From assembly GCA_001767525.1 (NCBI GenBank), contig MELF01000038.1:1-64000 (forward strand): a stretch of DNA of 64,000 nucleotides, read 5' to 3'. The notes below the pieces were generated by a model, which worked only from the letters and a program-made list of their open reading frames with translations, was not told the origin of the DNA and searched no databases. Both the position numbers and the translations under genes were made by a program. The first letter of the stretch is position 1. The number at the start of each line of letters is the position of its first letter. Below are positions 34,603 through 42,592 of the stretch, one piece after another. This DNA comes from Acidobacteria bacterium RIFCSPLOWO2_12_FULL_68_19. Its GTDB lineage: Bacteria; Acidobacteriota; Vicinamibacteria; Vicinamibacterales; UBA2999.

Positions 34603-35412
34603 TCAGAACCGCGTGCCGATGCGAAAGGCGTAGCTGACCAGCGTTCCCTTCTCCACCTCCGCCGACAGCACGAACGCCCGCCAACGATACGAGAGCCCCG
34701 CGTAGGCGAGCGAACCCGCGGCAGTCGCCGGGTCCAGGTCGACATCCTCCGCCCGTTCGACCGCCAGCGACGCGGTTGTCGCCACACCGGCGTATGGCGA
34801 CAGCGCGCCCAGCGCCCGACTGACGGACACGTCGATACTGGCGTTGCCGGCCCACACCTCCGACGGCCCCAGGAGTGACGTGATGCTCGGCCTGATCGAG
34901 ACGGACACCGGCCGGTCGGCGCCCTGCCTCACCAGAGCAATCTTGGTGTCGGCGCCAACCAGCCCGTAGTTCGACCCGGGGCTGAGTCCGCCCCACGCGC
35001 CCACGTCGACCCGATCGGTCACTCCGAACCTGGCGACGACTCGCGGGAACGAGATGGATCCTCCCAGATAGTGGTCCGCCGCGGGATGCGACATGGTGTT
35101 GTTCCACGCCCCCTTCGAATCGTCGATGCGCGTGCTCGTGAACTGCATGCTGATGTCGACGTTGCCCATGCCGAGCGTCGCCGTATCGCCGAGCTGACGG
35201 AACCGCAGGATCGAGCCGAGTTCGGCGGTGAACTCCTCGAACTGCTCCTTCGTGAGCTCGGGATGCAGGTCGAAAAAGCAGCTACTGTAGGCGTCGCTGA
35301 CGTGCAGGTGCGGAGCCGCGCCGGCGTTGCCTGCATACTGGGCGCTGGCGGGTGCGGCGGCGAGCGTCGCCACGAGCGTCAAGGTGCTGGTTGCTGTCGA
35401 GAAGCGTCTCAT
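34603..35412 (-). CDS. Predicted outer-membrane beta-barrel protein
   Basis: The protein has 269 aa with a signal peptide (~1-25, ending ASAQ). Alternating beta-strand pattern throughout the second half ('RVVARFGVTDRVDVGAWGGLSPG', 'VSVSIRPSITSLLG') and a final Phe suggest an outer-membrane barrel. An N-terminal 'SSCFFDLHPELTKEQFEEFTAELGSILRF' helix precedes the barrel. No named family is recognised. It lies 113 bp downstream of the AraC regulator gene on the same strand, so it is a plausible target or operon partner. Confidence 0.65.
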   Translation of the reverse strand: MRRFSTATSTLTLVATLAAAPASAQYAGNAGAAPHLHVSDAYSSCFFDLHPELTKEQFEEFTAELGSILRFRQLGDTATLGMGNVDISMQFTSTRIDDSKGAWNNTMSHPAADHYLGGSISFPRVVARFGVTDRVDVGAWGGLSPGSNYGLVGADTKIALVRQGADRPVSVSIRPSITSLLGPSEVWAGNASIDVSVSRALGALSPYAGVATTASLAVERAEDVDLDPATAAGSLAYAGLSYRWRAFVLSAEVEKGTLVSYAFRIGTRF

Positions 35413-35525
35413 GAGACCTCCATGGCCATACGGCCGTCGAGGGCAAGTTACGAGACGTTCCGCGCTGTACTCTTGCCCAGAGGCGACAGCGCCTTGACAT
35501 TCGGCGACAATTCGCGCCGGCGCCG

Positions 35526-36536
35526 CTAGACGGCGGCGGCCTGACGGCGGTACTCGGACGGCGTTTGACCGGACCAGCGCTTGAACGCGCGATTGAACGA
35601 GCTCTGCTCGGCGAATCCGAGCAGATACGCGACCTCCGTACCGGCAACGTCCCCGTGCGCCAGGTAGGATTTCGCCGCCCGAAAGCGCAGCGCGTCCAGC
35701 AGGTCGTTGAAGACGACGCCCTGATTCCTGAGGCGTCGCTGCAGGGTCCGTGGGCTCATCGCCAGTTGCCTGGCGACCGATTCGAGAGTCGGGCTGCCTC
35801 CGCGCAGCTCAGCCTCGATCGCTTCACGCGTGCGGCCGACGGTGTCGGCAGGGCTGGGCAGTTGGTCCAGCAGCATCCTGGCATGGGTGTCGAGGATGGA
35901 GAACATGTCGGGATGACTGCCGGTGCTCGGCGTGTCCCAGACGTCCCGGGCGATCACCATCTGGCAGGTGGCCGCCCCGAACCCGACCGGGCACTCGAAG
36001 ATGCGCTCGTGCTCGCTGGTGTCCGCCGGCCGAGGGTGGCTGAACTCCACCCGCAGCAACCGGTACGGCTGGTTGGTGGCGATGCGCGTGCGCAGGAAGA
36101 CGGCGGCCAGGGTGTACTCCGCATAGGGCCGCGTGATCGTGGCGGGACGCGATGGCGCCTCGACGGCGAAGGTGACATGGCGGTCGCCCACCGCGTACGG
36201 CAGGCGGACCACCCTGTTGATGAGCGGAAAATAGTCGGAGACCTTGGCGAGCGCCGCGCCGATGGTCGGCGCGCTCGACGCCAGGAAATCGATGATGCGG
36301 TAGGCTCCAAACGGCAGCACCTCGACCGCGTGGAGGGCCAGGTTGGGGTCGGCGGACAACTCGTAGGCCGTCCGCCACAGCGCCTCGACCTGCTCGACGG
36401 GAATCCGGGAGTCCGGGTCCTGGAGGGTGACCGGGTCGAGCTGCGCGGCTTCGAGGATCTGACTCGTGTCGAGGCCCATTCGGGCGCATGCATCGAGCAG
36501 GGCCCGGCTGGACACGCTGAGGACTGAACCGCCCAC
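35526..36536 (-). CDS. AraC-family regulator with arabinose-binding-type sensor domain
   Basis: The protein has 336 aa. The N-terminal ~200 residues match the PF12625-like sensor of OruR/ArgR-type regulators ('LLDACARMGLDTSQILEAAQLDP', 'FGAYRIIDFLASSAPTIGAAL'). The C-terminal double HTH (~240-330: 'LESVARQLAMSPRTLQRRLRNQGVVFNDLLDALRF...FAEQSSFNRAFKRWSGQTPSEYR') is complete. It likely controls the outer-membrane protein gene just downstream. The effector is unknown. Confidence 0.92.
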   Translation of the reverse strand: MGGSVLSVSSRALLDACARMGLDTSQILEAAQLDPVTLQDPDSRIPVEQVEALWRTAYELSADPNLALHAVEVLPFGAYRIIDFLASSAPTIGAALAKVSDYFPLINRVVRLPYAVGDRHVTFAVEAPSRPATITRPYAEYTLAAVFLRTRIATNQPYRLLRVEFSHPRPADTSEHERIFECPVGFGAATCQMVIARDVWDTPSTGSHPDMFSILDTHARMLLDQLPSPADTVGRTREAIEAELRGGSPTLESVARQLAMSPRTLQRRLRNQGVVFNDLLDALRFRAAKSYLAHGDVAGTEVAYLLGFAEQSSFNRAFKRWSGQTPSEYRRQAAAV

Positions 36537-36637
36537 CGACCGAATCTTATCCGGCGGGAAGGGCGCTTCTCAATTCATCGTGCCGCGCCGCGGCGTGCGC
36601 ACGGCGCGGCGACGACAGTCGTCCGCCCGATCTCGAG

Positions 36638-36774
36638 GGAGGCTGGCGTCCCCAATGCCCGCCAGTTGCAACCAGATCGCCGACTGGCTGAGCTTGCTGG
36701 ACGGCTTTCGCCGAGCTTCGTGCGCTGATAGATCGCCGTTTACCTGCGCGGAGGGCCTGGTCGCGCCGTAAGCC
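36638..36774. repeat. Diverged ~140-bp intergenic repeat, copy A
   Basis: It aligns over its length with copy B at 38029-38165 (about 70% by eye). Each has TGGCGTCCC near its left edge (here 36644-36653 TGGCGTCCCC), a middle TTCGCCGxGCTTC and a right GAGGGCCxGGTCGCGC. No complete gene is visible in 36537-36785. The TGGCGTCCCC block is identical to the 3' end of tRNA-Glu at 42593-42602. Confidence 0.6.
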
Positions 36775-36785
36775 GGTGTTCCCGG

Positions 36786-37847
36786 TCAACGCAACCGCGG
36801 GTACCGATAGGAGCCCGATGTGCGAATCTCCACGACATCGGTCACCGTACCCGTGTCGTCGACAATGAACTGATAAAAAAGTCCCTGACCTTCAAACAGC
36901 GTCTGGGATTGCGGCACCAGCTGCCGCGTCTCGACCGCGTCGAGGAGGCCGACGCCGGGGGCACCAACGCCGGGGACACCGACGAATGTGGCGATCAATT
37001 GGGCGCCTGAAAGCGACACCTGAACGGTCCGCTTGGTTTCCTGGTAGAGCCCGCTGTACACGCCGACGTACCGTGCCAGCACGTCGGGCGCAACGGATAC
37101 GGCCCGATTCGCGGCGTCCGAGAAGCTGCCGATCCAGTGCACGCTGCTGCGTTCGCAGACCGACTCGAGCATGTCTGTATCGGCGGCCAGCGCCATATTG
37201 GCCGTGAAGCTCCAGGGCTTTGCGTACGTAGCCGGATCGGTGAAGGTGACCTCGACCCGCAGGTGGCCGACGTCCACGCGCCGGTATCGCTCCCTCACAC
37301 GCAGCGCCTCGGAATGCGGCAGCCCGCGCTGGCTCAGCCACGTCTTGTCGTTGAATCCGGCGCTGTCCACGATCAGCGTATCGCCGTCCCACCGCCCCAC
37401 CGAGTATCCCATCCAGCTTGGAGCGGGGTTGGTCTCCAGCTCGCGGCCGTCCATGAAGATCACGCGATAGGTGAGATCGTCGTTCAGGATCGCGAGAGCG
37501 GTTGGCGTCTGGAGGAGGCGCTTCCACCCGGCAAATCTGTCAGCCTCAGGCCCGCTCGGCAGGCACTGATAGGAGGGACGGGCCCTGTAGTAGTCGTGCT
37601 GACGCTGACGGGCGAGGTCGATCACCCACGGCTCCGCATTGGCGGGATCGAAGGGGGGGACGGAAACCGTCCCGTTCCACACGCCCGTCAAATCGGGCTT
37701 CCCGTCGGGCCCGCGCGGGGCCGGTGCGGTGAGGTTAGGCGTGCCGTCGGGACTGCGCGGAATGCCAGGGGTCGGCCGATCCAGCCACTGGGCCACGGCC
37801 GGCATCGTCCCCGCCATCAGCATGAGCGCCGCGACAAACAACCTCAT
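36786..37847 (-). CDS. Secreted protein of the W(D/E)G(D/H/E)TLV family with C-terminal extension, paralogue P5
   Basis: The protein has 353 aa with a signal peptide (~1-20). CGGAGGG lies upstream of ATG 37847. It keeps 'GKPDLTGVWNG', 'YQCLPSGPEADR', 'GYSVGRWDGDTLIVDSAGFNDKTWLSQRGLPHSEALRVRERYRR' and 'YAKPWSF'. The C-terminal extension starts 'VLARYVGVYSGLYQE', as in P4, and contains a Val/Gly-Pro-rich stretch 'GVPGVGAPGVG' that looks like a small in-frame repeat. It is not obviously in an operon. Confidence 0.8.
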   Translation of the reverse strand: MRLFVAALMLMAGTMPAVAQWLDRPTPGIPRSPDGTPNLTAPAPRGPDGKPDLTGVWNGTVSVPPFDPANAEPWVIDLARQRQHDYYRARPSYQCLPSGPEADRFAGWKRLLQTPTALAILNDDLTYRVIFMDGRELETNPAPSWMGYSVGRWDGDTLIVDSAGFNDKTWLSQRGLPHSEALRVRERYRRVDVGHLRVEVTFTDPATYAKPWSFTANMALAADTDMLESVCERSSVHWIGSFSDAANRAVSVAPDVLARYVGVYSGLYQETKRTVQVSLSGAQLIATFVGVPGVGAPGVGLLDAVETRQLVPQSQTLFEGQGLFYQFIVDDTGTVTDVVEIRTSGSYRYPRLR

Positions 37848-38028
37848 TACAGGCCCTCCGATTTCGTGCGTAGGTCGCCGCCGCCGCTCGACGGCCAGAT
37901 GGTAGCACGCACAACAGGGACGTTTGGTTCGGGCCGCGCAGTGAACCTCGCCACAGCGAAGCTCGAAGGGCGCGCCGAACCTGAACACGAACCGAGAACG
38001 AAGAACCGAGAAGTGTGAATGACGATGG

Positions 38029-38165
38029 AGGGTTGGCGTCCCTGATGCCGGTCAGTTGGAACCAAATCGTTGAATGGATGGGGTTGTTGGAGGGCCTTCG
38101 CCGGGCTTCATAACGCCCTGAGGAGCCCCGGTTCACTTGGGTAGAGGGCCAGGTCGCGCGGTAAA
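38029..38165. repeat. Diverged ~140-bp intergenic repeat, copy B
   Basis: Partner of copy A; TGGCGTCCC at 38034-38042 marks the left side. Its right end runs into the 3' end of the PIN toxin gene and supplies its last codons and stop. The rest of 37848-38132 is non-coding and includes a GAACCGAGAA-type short repeat near 37990-38012. Confidence 0.55.
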
Positions 38166-38549
38166 TCGATGTGTGAAATCCGAGTCCACCGCGAGAGCTT
38201 CGTTGATCCCCAGTTTCTCCATCACTACGAAGCTCAGGCAGTCCACGAAGCTGTACGTCTGGTCCTGGTGCCGCTTGAAGTAGGCGAATGCCGCGCGCTC
38301 TTCGTCGGGGCTCGCCCAATGGATACGCGCCAACTTCTGGGCGTAGAGTTGCTCGCCGATCCGAGTGGCTTCGTCGTGGCCGATCTTCAGCGTGAGCGTG
38401 ATTGTCTCGGCAATCACGTGATTGGTCGTCAGCAGATGGTCGGCAAGCCGGAGATTCCTGAACGTGCGAAAGACTTCGACGACGCGCGCATGGTGCGCAT
38501 CCTTCTTTGAAACGAGCGCGAACAGGAATCCGGTGTCGAGGAAGGTCAC
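38133..38549 (-). CDS. PIN-domain ribonuclease toxin (VapC-like)
   Basis: The protein has 138 aa. The PIN acidic residues are visible: Asp in 'TFLDTGF' (residue 5), Glu in 'NHVIAETITL', Asp in 'YSFVDCLSF' and Asp in 'LAVDSDFTHRF'. Such toxins cleave RNA and are held by the cognate antitoxin. It overlaps the antitoxin stop/start as ATGA (38546-38549). The C-terminal residues 'RPGPLPK' are encoded in repeat B. Confidence 0.9.
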   Translation of the reverse strand: MTFLDTGFLFALVSKKDAHHARVVEVFRTFRNLRLADHLLTTNHVIAETITLTLKIGHDEATRIGEQLYAQKLARIHWASPDEERAAFAYFKRHQDQTYSFVDCLSFVVMEKLGINEALAVDSDFTHRFTARPGPLPK

Positions 38550-38773
38550 GCCTTCGGCGCGCCGTAGAGGTACTGATCGTGATGCTCGGCCATATCCGCA
38601 GGCGCATCATCGATGAAGCCGATCAGCGCCTCCGCTGCTTTCCATCCGGTCGGATCCTCAGCGTCGCTGGAGGCGGCCGCCGGGATCACGATTTCGACCT
38701 CCGTATGCTCTTCGAGCTGGATCGGCTCGCGAGGCTTGAACACGCCGTTCTCGTAGATCGCCTTCACGGTCAT
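38546..38773 (-). CDS. DUF104/AF2212-type antitoxin
   Basis: The protein has 75 aa. 'VKAIYENGVFKPREPIQLEEHTEVEIVIP' is the hallmark of the AF2212-like antitoxin family (DUF104), with a helical C-terminus that would wrap the PIN toxin. It is coupled to the toxin by ATGA, and its ATG overlaps by one base the stop of the zinc-ribbon ORF (TGATG at 38771-38775). Antitoxins of this type usually repress their own promoter. Confidence 0.9.
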   Translation of the reverse strand: MTVKAIYENGVFKPREPIQLEEHTEVEIVIPAAASSDAEDPTGWKAAEALIGFIDDAPADMAEHHDQYLYGAPKA

Positions 38774-39237
38774 CAGCTTGGCCTCAACGACATTGTAGCG
38801 CGGTGTGGGGTCGGGCGAGGCGGGAAGTCATCGGGCGAAGCCTGACCAGCGTTCTCGTTCGATAATTCCCAGTGCGCGGGTGTGACTTCTACCCGCAAAT
38901 ACCGTTTGAAGTCCGCCATATGTTCTCGAACATCTGCGAGCAGCGCGTCTCCTGCCAGGCCGCGGCGCCAGGTGCGCCGGTCTATCGTGCCGAGCACGAC
39001 GAACACGGGCACCTTGCCCCCATCGGAGATACCGGCCGCGACGATGACGTGTTCCAATTCAGCTCGATCGACGACGAGCGTCTCGCACAACGGGCAGAGG
39101 CGGCACGTCTTGTTCAGAAGAATCAGCCTCGGGCCATCGAGGTGATCGATATGAACAACCAGCGGAAGTGTGCGGACCCGCGTTTGCGCGGCGCAACTCG
39201 GACACTTAGTGAACCGCTCGCCACTGTACGGATTCAG
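38773..39237 (-). CDS. Zinc-ribbon-like ORF lacking a clear start codon
   Basis: The minus frame reads 'LNPYSGERFTKCPSCAAQTRVRT...HIDHLDGPRLILLNKTCRLCPLCETLVVDRAELEHVIV', with two CxxC pairs, then a second region with 'VFVVLGTIDRRTW'. The frame is open back to a stop near 39334 but holds no ATG/GTG/TTG before the conserved part; CTG 39237 is given as a nominal start and GTG 39090 would omit the cysteines. It may use a CTG start, have lost its 5' end, or be decayed. The stop overlaps the antitoxin start. Confidence 0.45.
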   Translation of the reverse strand: MNPYSGERFTKCPSCAAQTRVRTLPLVVHIDHLDGPRLILLNKTCRLCPLCETLVVDRAELEHVIVAAGISDGGKVPVFVVLGTIDRRTWRRGLAGDALLADVREHMADFKRYLRVEVTPAHWELSNENAGQASPDDFPPRPTPHRATMSLRPS

Positions 39238-39356
39238 AACGAGTACCGGGCCGGCAACGCGCCGAGTCGACGCGACGAGACGTGATGATGCGTCGGTATG
39301 CGGAACCCTTGTGGAGTCGGGCTACATTATCGCAAAGATGAAGGGCAGCGCCGCTT

Positions 39357-39674
39357 CTACGTAGCGGCGACATCCGGTGTAAGTCGGATTGCCGTTTCGA
39401 CTTGCTGACTAAGAGCCGCCGGCCCAGAAGTGAGGGATTCCGGAAGCTTCGTCACGGCATACGGATTCGAAAGCAAACGCCACCACCATGCGCTCTTTTC
39501 CGTGGTCGGTACATCCATAAAGAGGAGGATGCCCGACACGCGGGTCCACTGCTCGAAGAAGGTTTCAATCTGAGGCGGCAGATCGCGAAACGCCGCCGGT
39601 ACACCCGACACGTCGACTGCCAGAAGAAACGGGTAACCCGGTTGGCCCTGGGGACGATCGGCCTTCTTCATCAC
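39357..39674 (-). pseudogene. C-terminal fragment of an unrecognised protein
   Basis: The frame ('PFLLAVDVSGVPAAFRDLPPQIETFFEQW..VSGILLFMDV') has protein-like composition but only 105 codons. It continues upstream without a good start to a stop near 39766. It looks like the 3' end of a larger gene cut by rearrangement. No family is assigned. Confidence 0.4.
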
Positions 39675-39772
39675 CGGATTGATATACGCAATAGGGGAAC
39701 GCCGAACAGGACGCGCACTTGACCAGGTGCCTGCATTGACTCGGGTCCGGCGAGAAATACCTCAAAGACTAT

Positions 39773-39994
39773 TTGACGAAGCACGTCGCGCGGCCACCAC
39801 GCGGGGGCCGCGTCGAACCCAACGAAATCGTTGAAGATGCTCTCGCCGGCTATCTGGAAGAGGTGGCGGCGGTACACAAGGAGCTCGACAGTCGGTATGA
39901 CGACCTCAAGAGTGGTCGCGTCACACCTATCGACGGCGAGGAGGCTTTCAGGCAACTCCGCGAAAGAAGTAAGCGCCGGCGTCCAGGCGGATGA
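39773..39994 (+). pseudogene. Antitoxin remnant (ribbon-helix-helix/ParD-like C-terminal half)
   Basis: 'VEDALAGYLEEVAAVHKELDSRYDDLKSGRVTPIDGEEAFRQLRERSKRR' is typical of the C-terminal region of RHH antitoxins paired with ParE. The frame is open only back to a TGA at 39737, and the usual DNA-binding N-terminus is absent. Its stop overlaps a following ATG as ATGA, the normal antitoxin-toxin junction. The N-terminus seems to have been lost. Confidence 0.55.
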
Positions 39995-40095
39995 GCGGCT
40001 ACTCCCTTCAGCCGGGTGATCCGGAATACCCGATAAACCTGCTTGCCGCCTGTTGGTCTCCGATCCACGAGGACCATTCGGGGGCAAGGCCGCAC
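39991..40095 (+). pseudogene. ParE-like toxin stub
   Basis: It begins 'MSGYSLQP', a common ParE N-terminus, coupled by ATGA to the antitoxin remnant. The sequence then departs from the family and runs antisense into the DUF4276 gene, so only the first few residues of the toxin survive. The break between about 40015 and 40095 may mark the edge of the inserted AAA/DUF4276 segment. Confidence 0.4.
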
Positions 40096-40857
40096 TCACG
40101 GTGGGTCAAGCTCAATCAGTCTGGTAATCCAACTGTCAAAATGGGGGCAGTCGTTGCGCAGCCGCGGCAATCCGATTTGCTTCACGATCAACGGCCCGGC
40201 TACCGCCTTGGTGTACTCAGGGATGACCTCCAGGATTCTCTTGGAAGGAGCGCTCGTCTTGCCGTCGTCGATATCCTCTGGTCCTGCGAATTGCTGACGA
40301 ATTACGTCTAGCCGATGCACAGCCCCGGTCTCTGCTGGGAAAGCGACGAGTAGCTTGGCTGGCTCGCAAAATACGAACGTCTCGAATTCGTGAAGTTGAA
40401 TATAGGGAACAAGACAGCGTGCGACGGCATTGCCAAGCTCCCGAATGATGTCATCAACGAGGTGTCGTTCGAGGCATTCGGCACGCTGAATGGGCACCGC
40501 AATTCGGCCACACTCCGCATAACCGGGAAAATCGCCAGGCAGCGCGTACAGGTCGACCATCGTTGTGAACCTGGCGTCCGCATCTTGGTCCTGTTTCATC
40601 CACAGGACCAGGTCTCTCTGAAGCTTCTGGTAGCTGTCCCACCCGCCGCGATGGGTGCGGCCATGCTTGCGCCCGGTGGTTATCCGGTGTGCGTCGGTGA
40701 AGGTGTTGTGAGCTCCGAGCTCTGGGGCCAGTACTTCATTCACGAAGGTCTCTTCGGTCTGACCTTCGACGACGATATGAAGCCGAATCAGTGTGATGGC
40801 CTCCCACCGAGAACGTTCTTCTCCCAGAGCTCGGAAAGCGTGTAGTCCTTCAGCCAA
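40096..40857 (-). CDS. DUF4276-family protein, TOPRIM-like (candidate effector)
   Basis: The protein has 253 aa if ATG 40857 is used, overlapping the upstream ATPase by 70 bp. The conserved part starts nearer 'LIRLHIVVEGQTEETFVNEVLAPEL'. Acidic residues in 'VVEGQTEE', 'TMVDLYALPGDFP' and 'IQLHEFETFVF' fit the TOPRIM-like nuclease core proposed for DUF4276. DUF4276 genes are typically paired with AAA ATPases, as here. By analogy with OLD nucleases and PARIS-type pairs it may be the effector of a phage-defence unit. The role is inferred, not shown. Confidence 0.8.
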   Translation of the reverse strand: MAEGLHAFRALGEERSRWEAITLIRLHIVVEGQTEETFVNEVLAPELGAHNTFTDAHRITTGRKHGRTHRGGWDSYQKLQRDLVLWMKQDQDADARFTTMVDLYALPGDFPGYAECGRIAVPIQRAECLERHLVDDIIRELGNAVARCLVPYIQLHEFETFVFCEPAKLLVAFPAETGAVHRLDVIRQQFAGPEDIDDGKTSAPSKRILEVIPEYTKAVAGPLIVKQIGLPRLRNDCPHFDSWITRLIELDPP

Positions 40858-41900
40858 TCTGCGAATTCGTCCGGACCCAAACGCCGAAGACGCGACTCCT
40901 GTTCCGAACGTTCTGTCACCACTATGTGTTGCGGCTCAAAGCGGTCAACCAGCGAGACCGATTGCGTCGCAACGATCACTTGGACCTGAGTCGCCGCGCT
41001 CTTGACAAGGCCCGCTAGCACCTCAATCGCATACGGGTGGAGTCCCAACTCAGGTTCATCGAGAATGAGTACGTCTGGCAGATCCCGTTCTGGCTGAAGA
41101 AGCAGGGACACGAGCGCCATCGCCCGCAGCATTCCGTCGGCAGCTTGCGAGGCGTTGAAAATGCGATCTGTTCCCCGCTCACGCCAACGCAGCAGAATAT
41201 GGCCATACTCCGGCTGGAGTTCAAAAGTCGCGAAGAACGGAAGAATCAGGCGGATTGTCTCGACGATCCGTTGGTAGTACTTCGGCTCAACATTCTGTAG
41301 ACGATGCAGAAACGCCGCAAGATTCCCAGCGTCTTCCTTCAGGCGTCTGCCGTCGTCCACGTCCCACTTCGTGCGAATACGCGCGCCGGAAGATGTGTCG
41401 TGGAACTGATGAACGATAATCCGTCGCAGCATCGATAGGATCGTCGACGCGGTCACATTGCCTTCTTCCGCTTTCGAGATCAGCTGGGGCTCTTTGTGTC
41501 CCGCGCCGAGTCCTGGCACCTGACGGTCATCATGATCCGGGCGCCTGAAACGGAACCATTCGTCTGCGAACACAAGCGTGTCGCCTGCAGCATGGAACAA
41601 CCTAAAGCTGTACTCGTTGACGCCCGCATCGGTCGTCAGCCGCAGATGTGCCTCCATCTCGCGTGCCGGAACCGATCCCTGGTGGAGAATCGCACTCGCC
41701 CCACCTTGCTTCGCAACGAACGTCTGGAGCTGACCAGGCGGCACTAGGGCCCACGACAGCATCCTGAAGAAGGAAATGAAATTGCTCTTGCCGGCACCGT
41801 TCGGCCCGATGAGCACGCTTAATGGTCCCGGCTCGAAGTCACGGAGATCGCGAATGGTCTTGAAGCCGCACAACGTCAGCCGAGACAGCCTAGGCCTCAT
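40788..41900 (-). CDS. AAA ATPase (RecF/OLD-like, AAA_21 type), sensor partner of DUF4276
   Basis: The protein has 370 aa from ATG 41900. Walker A GPNGAGKS lies at 32-39, Walker B 'LILDEPELGLHP' at ~278-289, and the ABC-like signature region is 'NASQAADGMLRAMAL'. There is no C-terminal TOPRIM domain of its own; the separate downstream gene supplies one. Such two-gene units resemble split OLD systems and are often found in defence islands. It lies between broken toxin-antitoxin genes and an IS3 fragment, near a tRNA. Confidence 0.88.
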   Translation of the reverse strand: MRPRLSRLTLCGFKTIRDLRDFEPGPLSVLIGPNGAGKSNFISFFRMLSWALVPPGQLQTFVAKQGGASAILHQGSVPAREMEAHLRLTTDAGVNEYSFRLFHAAGDTLVFADEWFRFRRPDHDDRQVPGLGAGHKEPQLISKAEEGNVTASTILSMLRRIIVHQFHDTSSGARIRTKWDVDDGRRLKEDAGNLAAFLHRLQNVEPKYYQRIVETIRLILPFFATFELQPEYGHILLRWRERGTDRIFNASQAADGMLRAMALVSLLLQPERDLPDVLILDEPELGLHPYAIEVLAGLVKSAATQVQVIVATQSVSLVDRFEPQHIVVTERSEQESRLRRLGPDEFADWLKDYTLSELWEKNVLGGRPSH

Positions 41901-42044
41901 GACAGGTAAGGTACTACGAATTCCAACGGAGTCGCGCAAGCAGTATCCAGGCCCCGCTGACCCTGCCGGGTGCGCTTTTCACGGCGTGGCACTGCGACCA
42001 ATCGAGCGAAGCCATCGGTCTGCTACGTCCCGGCACGGTGGATC

Positions 42045-42245
42045 TCATTCTCGTGCTATCTCCCCATTACGATAGAGCTTCAGTCCTATGTCATTCAGGC
42101 TGGCGATTCGTCGGCACCAAGCGCGCCAGGCATCCCGAACACGATTCTCCAGAGCCACTGCGATCGCCTCGGACGCCTCTCGCGAAGCCGACCGGTTGGC
42201 GCAGAACACGGCGTAGTGCTCACGTTCGAAGCATCGAGAGTGGGC
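42045..42245 (-). pseudogene. Possible C-terminal fragment of an unknown gene, cut by IS3 insertion
   Basis: The minus frame ending at 42045 has a protein-like tail ('REASEAIAVALENRVRDAWRAWCRRIASLNDIGLKLYRNGEI'). Beyond about 42245 the frame runs into the IS3 orfA sequence antisense. No family is recognised. The remaining bases of 41901-42294 show nothing else. Confidence 0.3.
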
Positions 42246-42573
42246 TTGATCCGGTTTCGTGGACATCTTCCGAAAGGCGGCTACGATGTCCCGAATGGCC
42301 GAGACGAAGCGCCGGCGCCCCCGCCGGCAATTTGATGAGGAGTTCCGCAGCCAGGCGGTCCGGCTGGTCCTGGATGACGGCAAGACCATCGCCACGGTGG
42401 CGCGCGATCTGGATCTGACACCGTCGGCGCTGCGGACGTGGGTGCTGCAGGCCCGGGCGGATCGCACGAAGGGGCGCACCGGGCTCACGACGGCGGAGCG
42501 CGAGGAGCTCGCCCGACTGCGGAAGGAGAATCGCGAGCTCCGGACCGAGCGAGAAATCGTCAATTACCCCTGA
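42246..42573 (+). mobile_element. Truncated IS3-family element (left end and orfA)
   Basis: The sequence TGATCCGGTTTCGTGGACAT at 42247-42266 resembles a left inverted repeat of the IS3 group. It is followed by most of orfA. The element stops at 42573 within orfA; the orfB transposase and right end are missing. The right edge lies 20 bp from the tRNA-Glu 3' end. Confidence 0.55.
42295..42573 (+). pseudogene. IS3-family OrfA (HTH protein), 3' truncated
   Basis: The protein has 92 aa from ATG 42295 (GTG 42259 would add 12). 'RRQFDEEFRSQAVRLVLDDGKTIATVARDLDLTPSALRTWV' is the HTH of IS3/IS911 OrfA, followed by a leucine-zipper start ('ELARLRKENRELRTERE'). After 'REIV' the frame becomes 'NYP' and stops, where the family continues 'LKKAAAFF...'. 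The slippery overlap with orfB is lost. Confidence 0.8.
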
Positions 42574-42592
42574 TCTACCCGTCAAAATAATT

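Noticed and set aside
38872-39285. Plus-strand 137-codon ORF over the zinc-ribbon region
   Set aside because: The opposite strand has the CxxC/CxxC pattern and overlaps the antitoxin start; the plus frame shows nothing recognisable.
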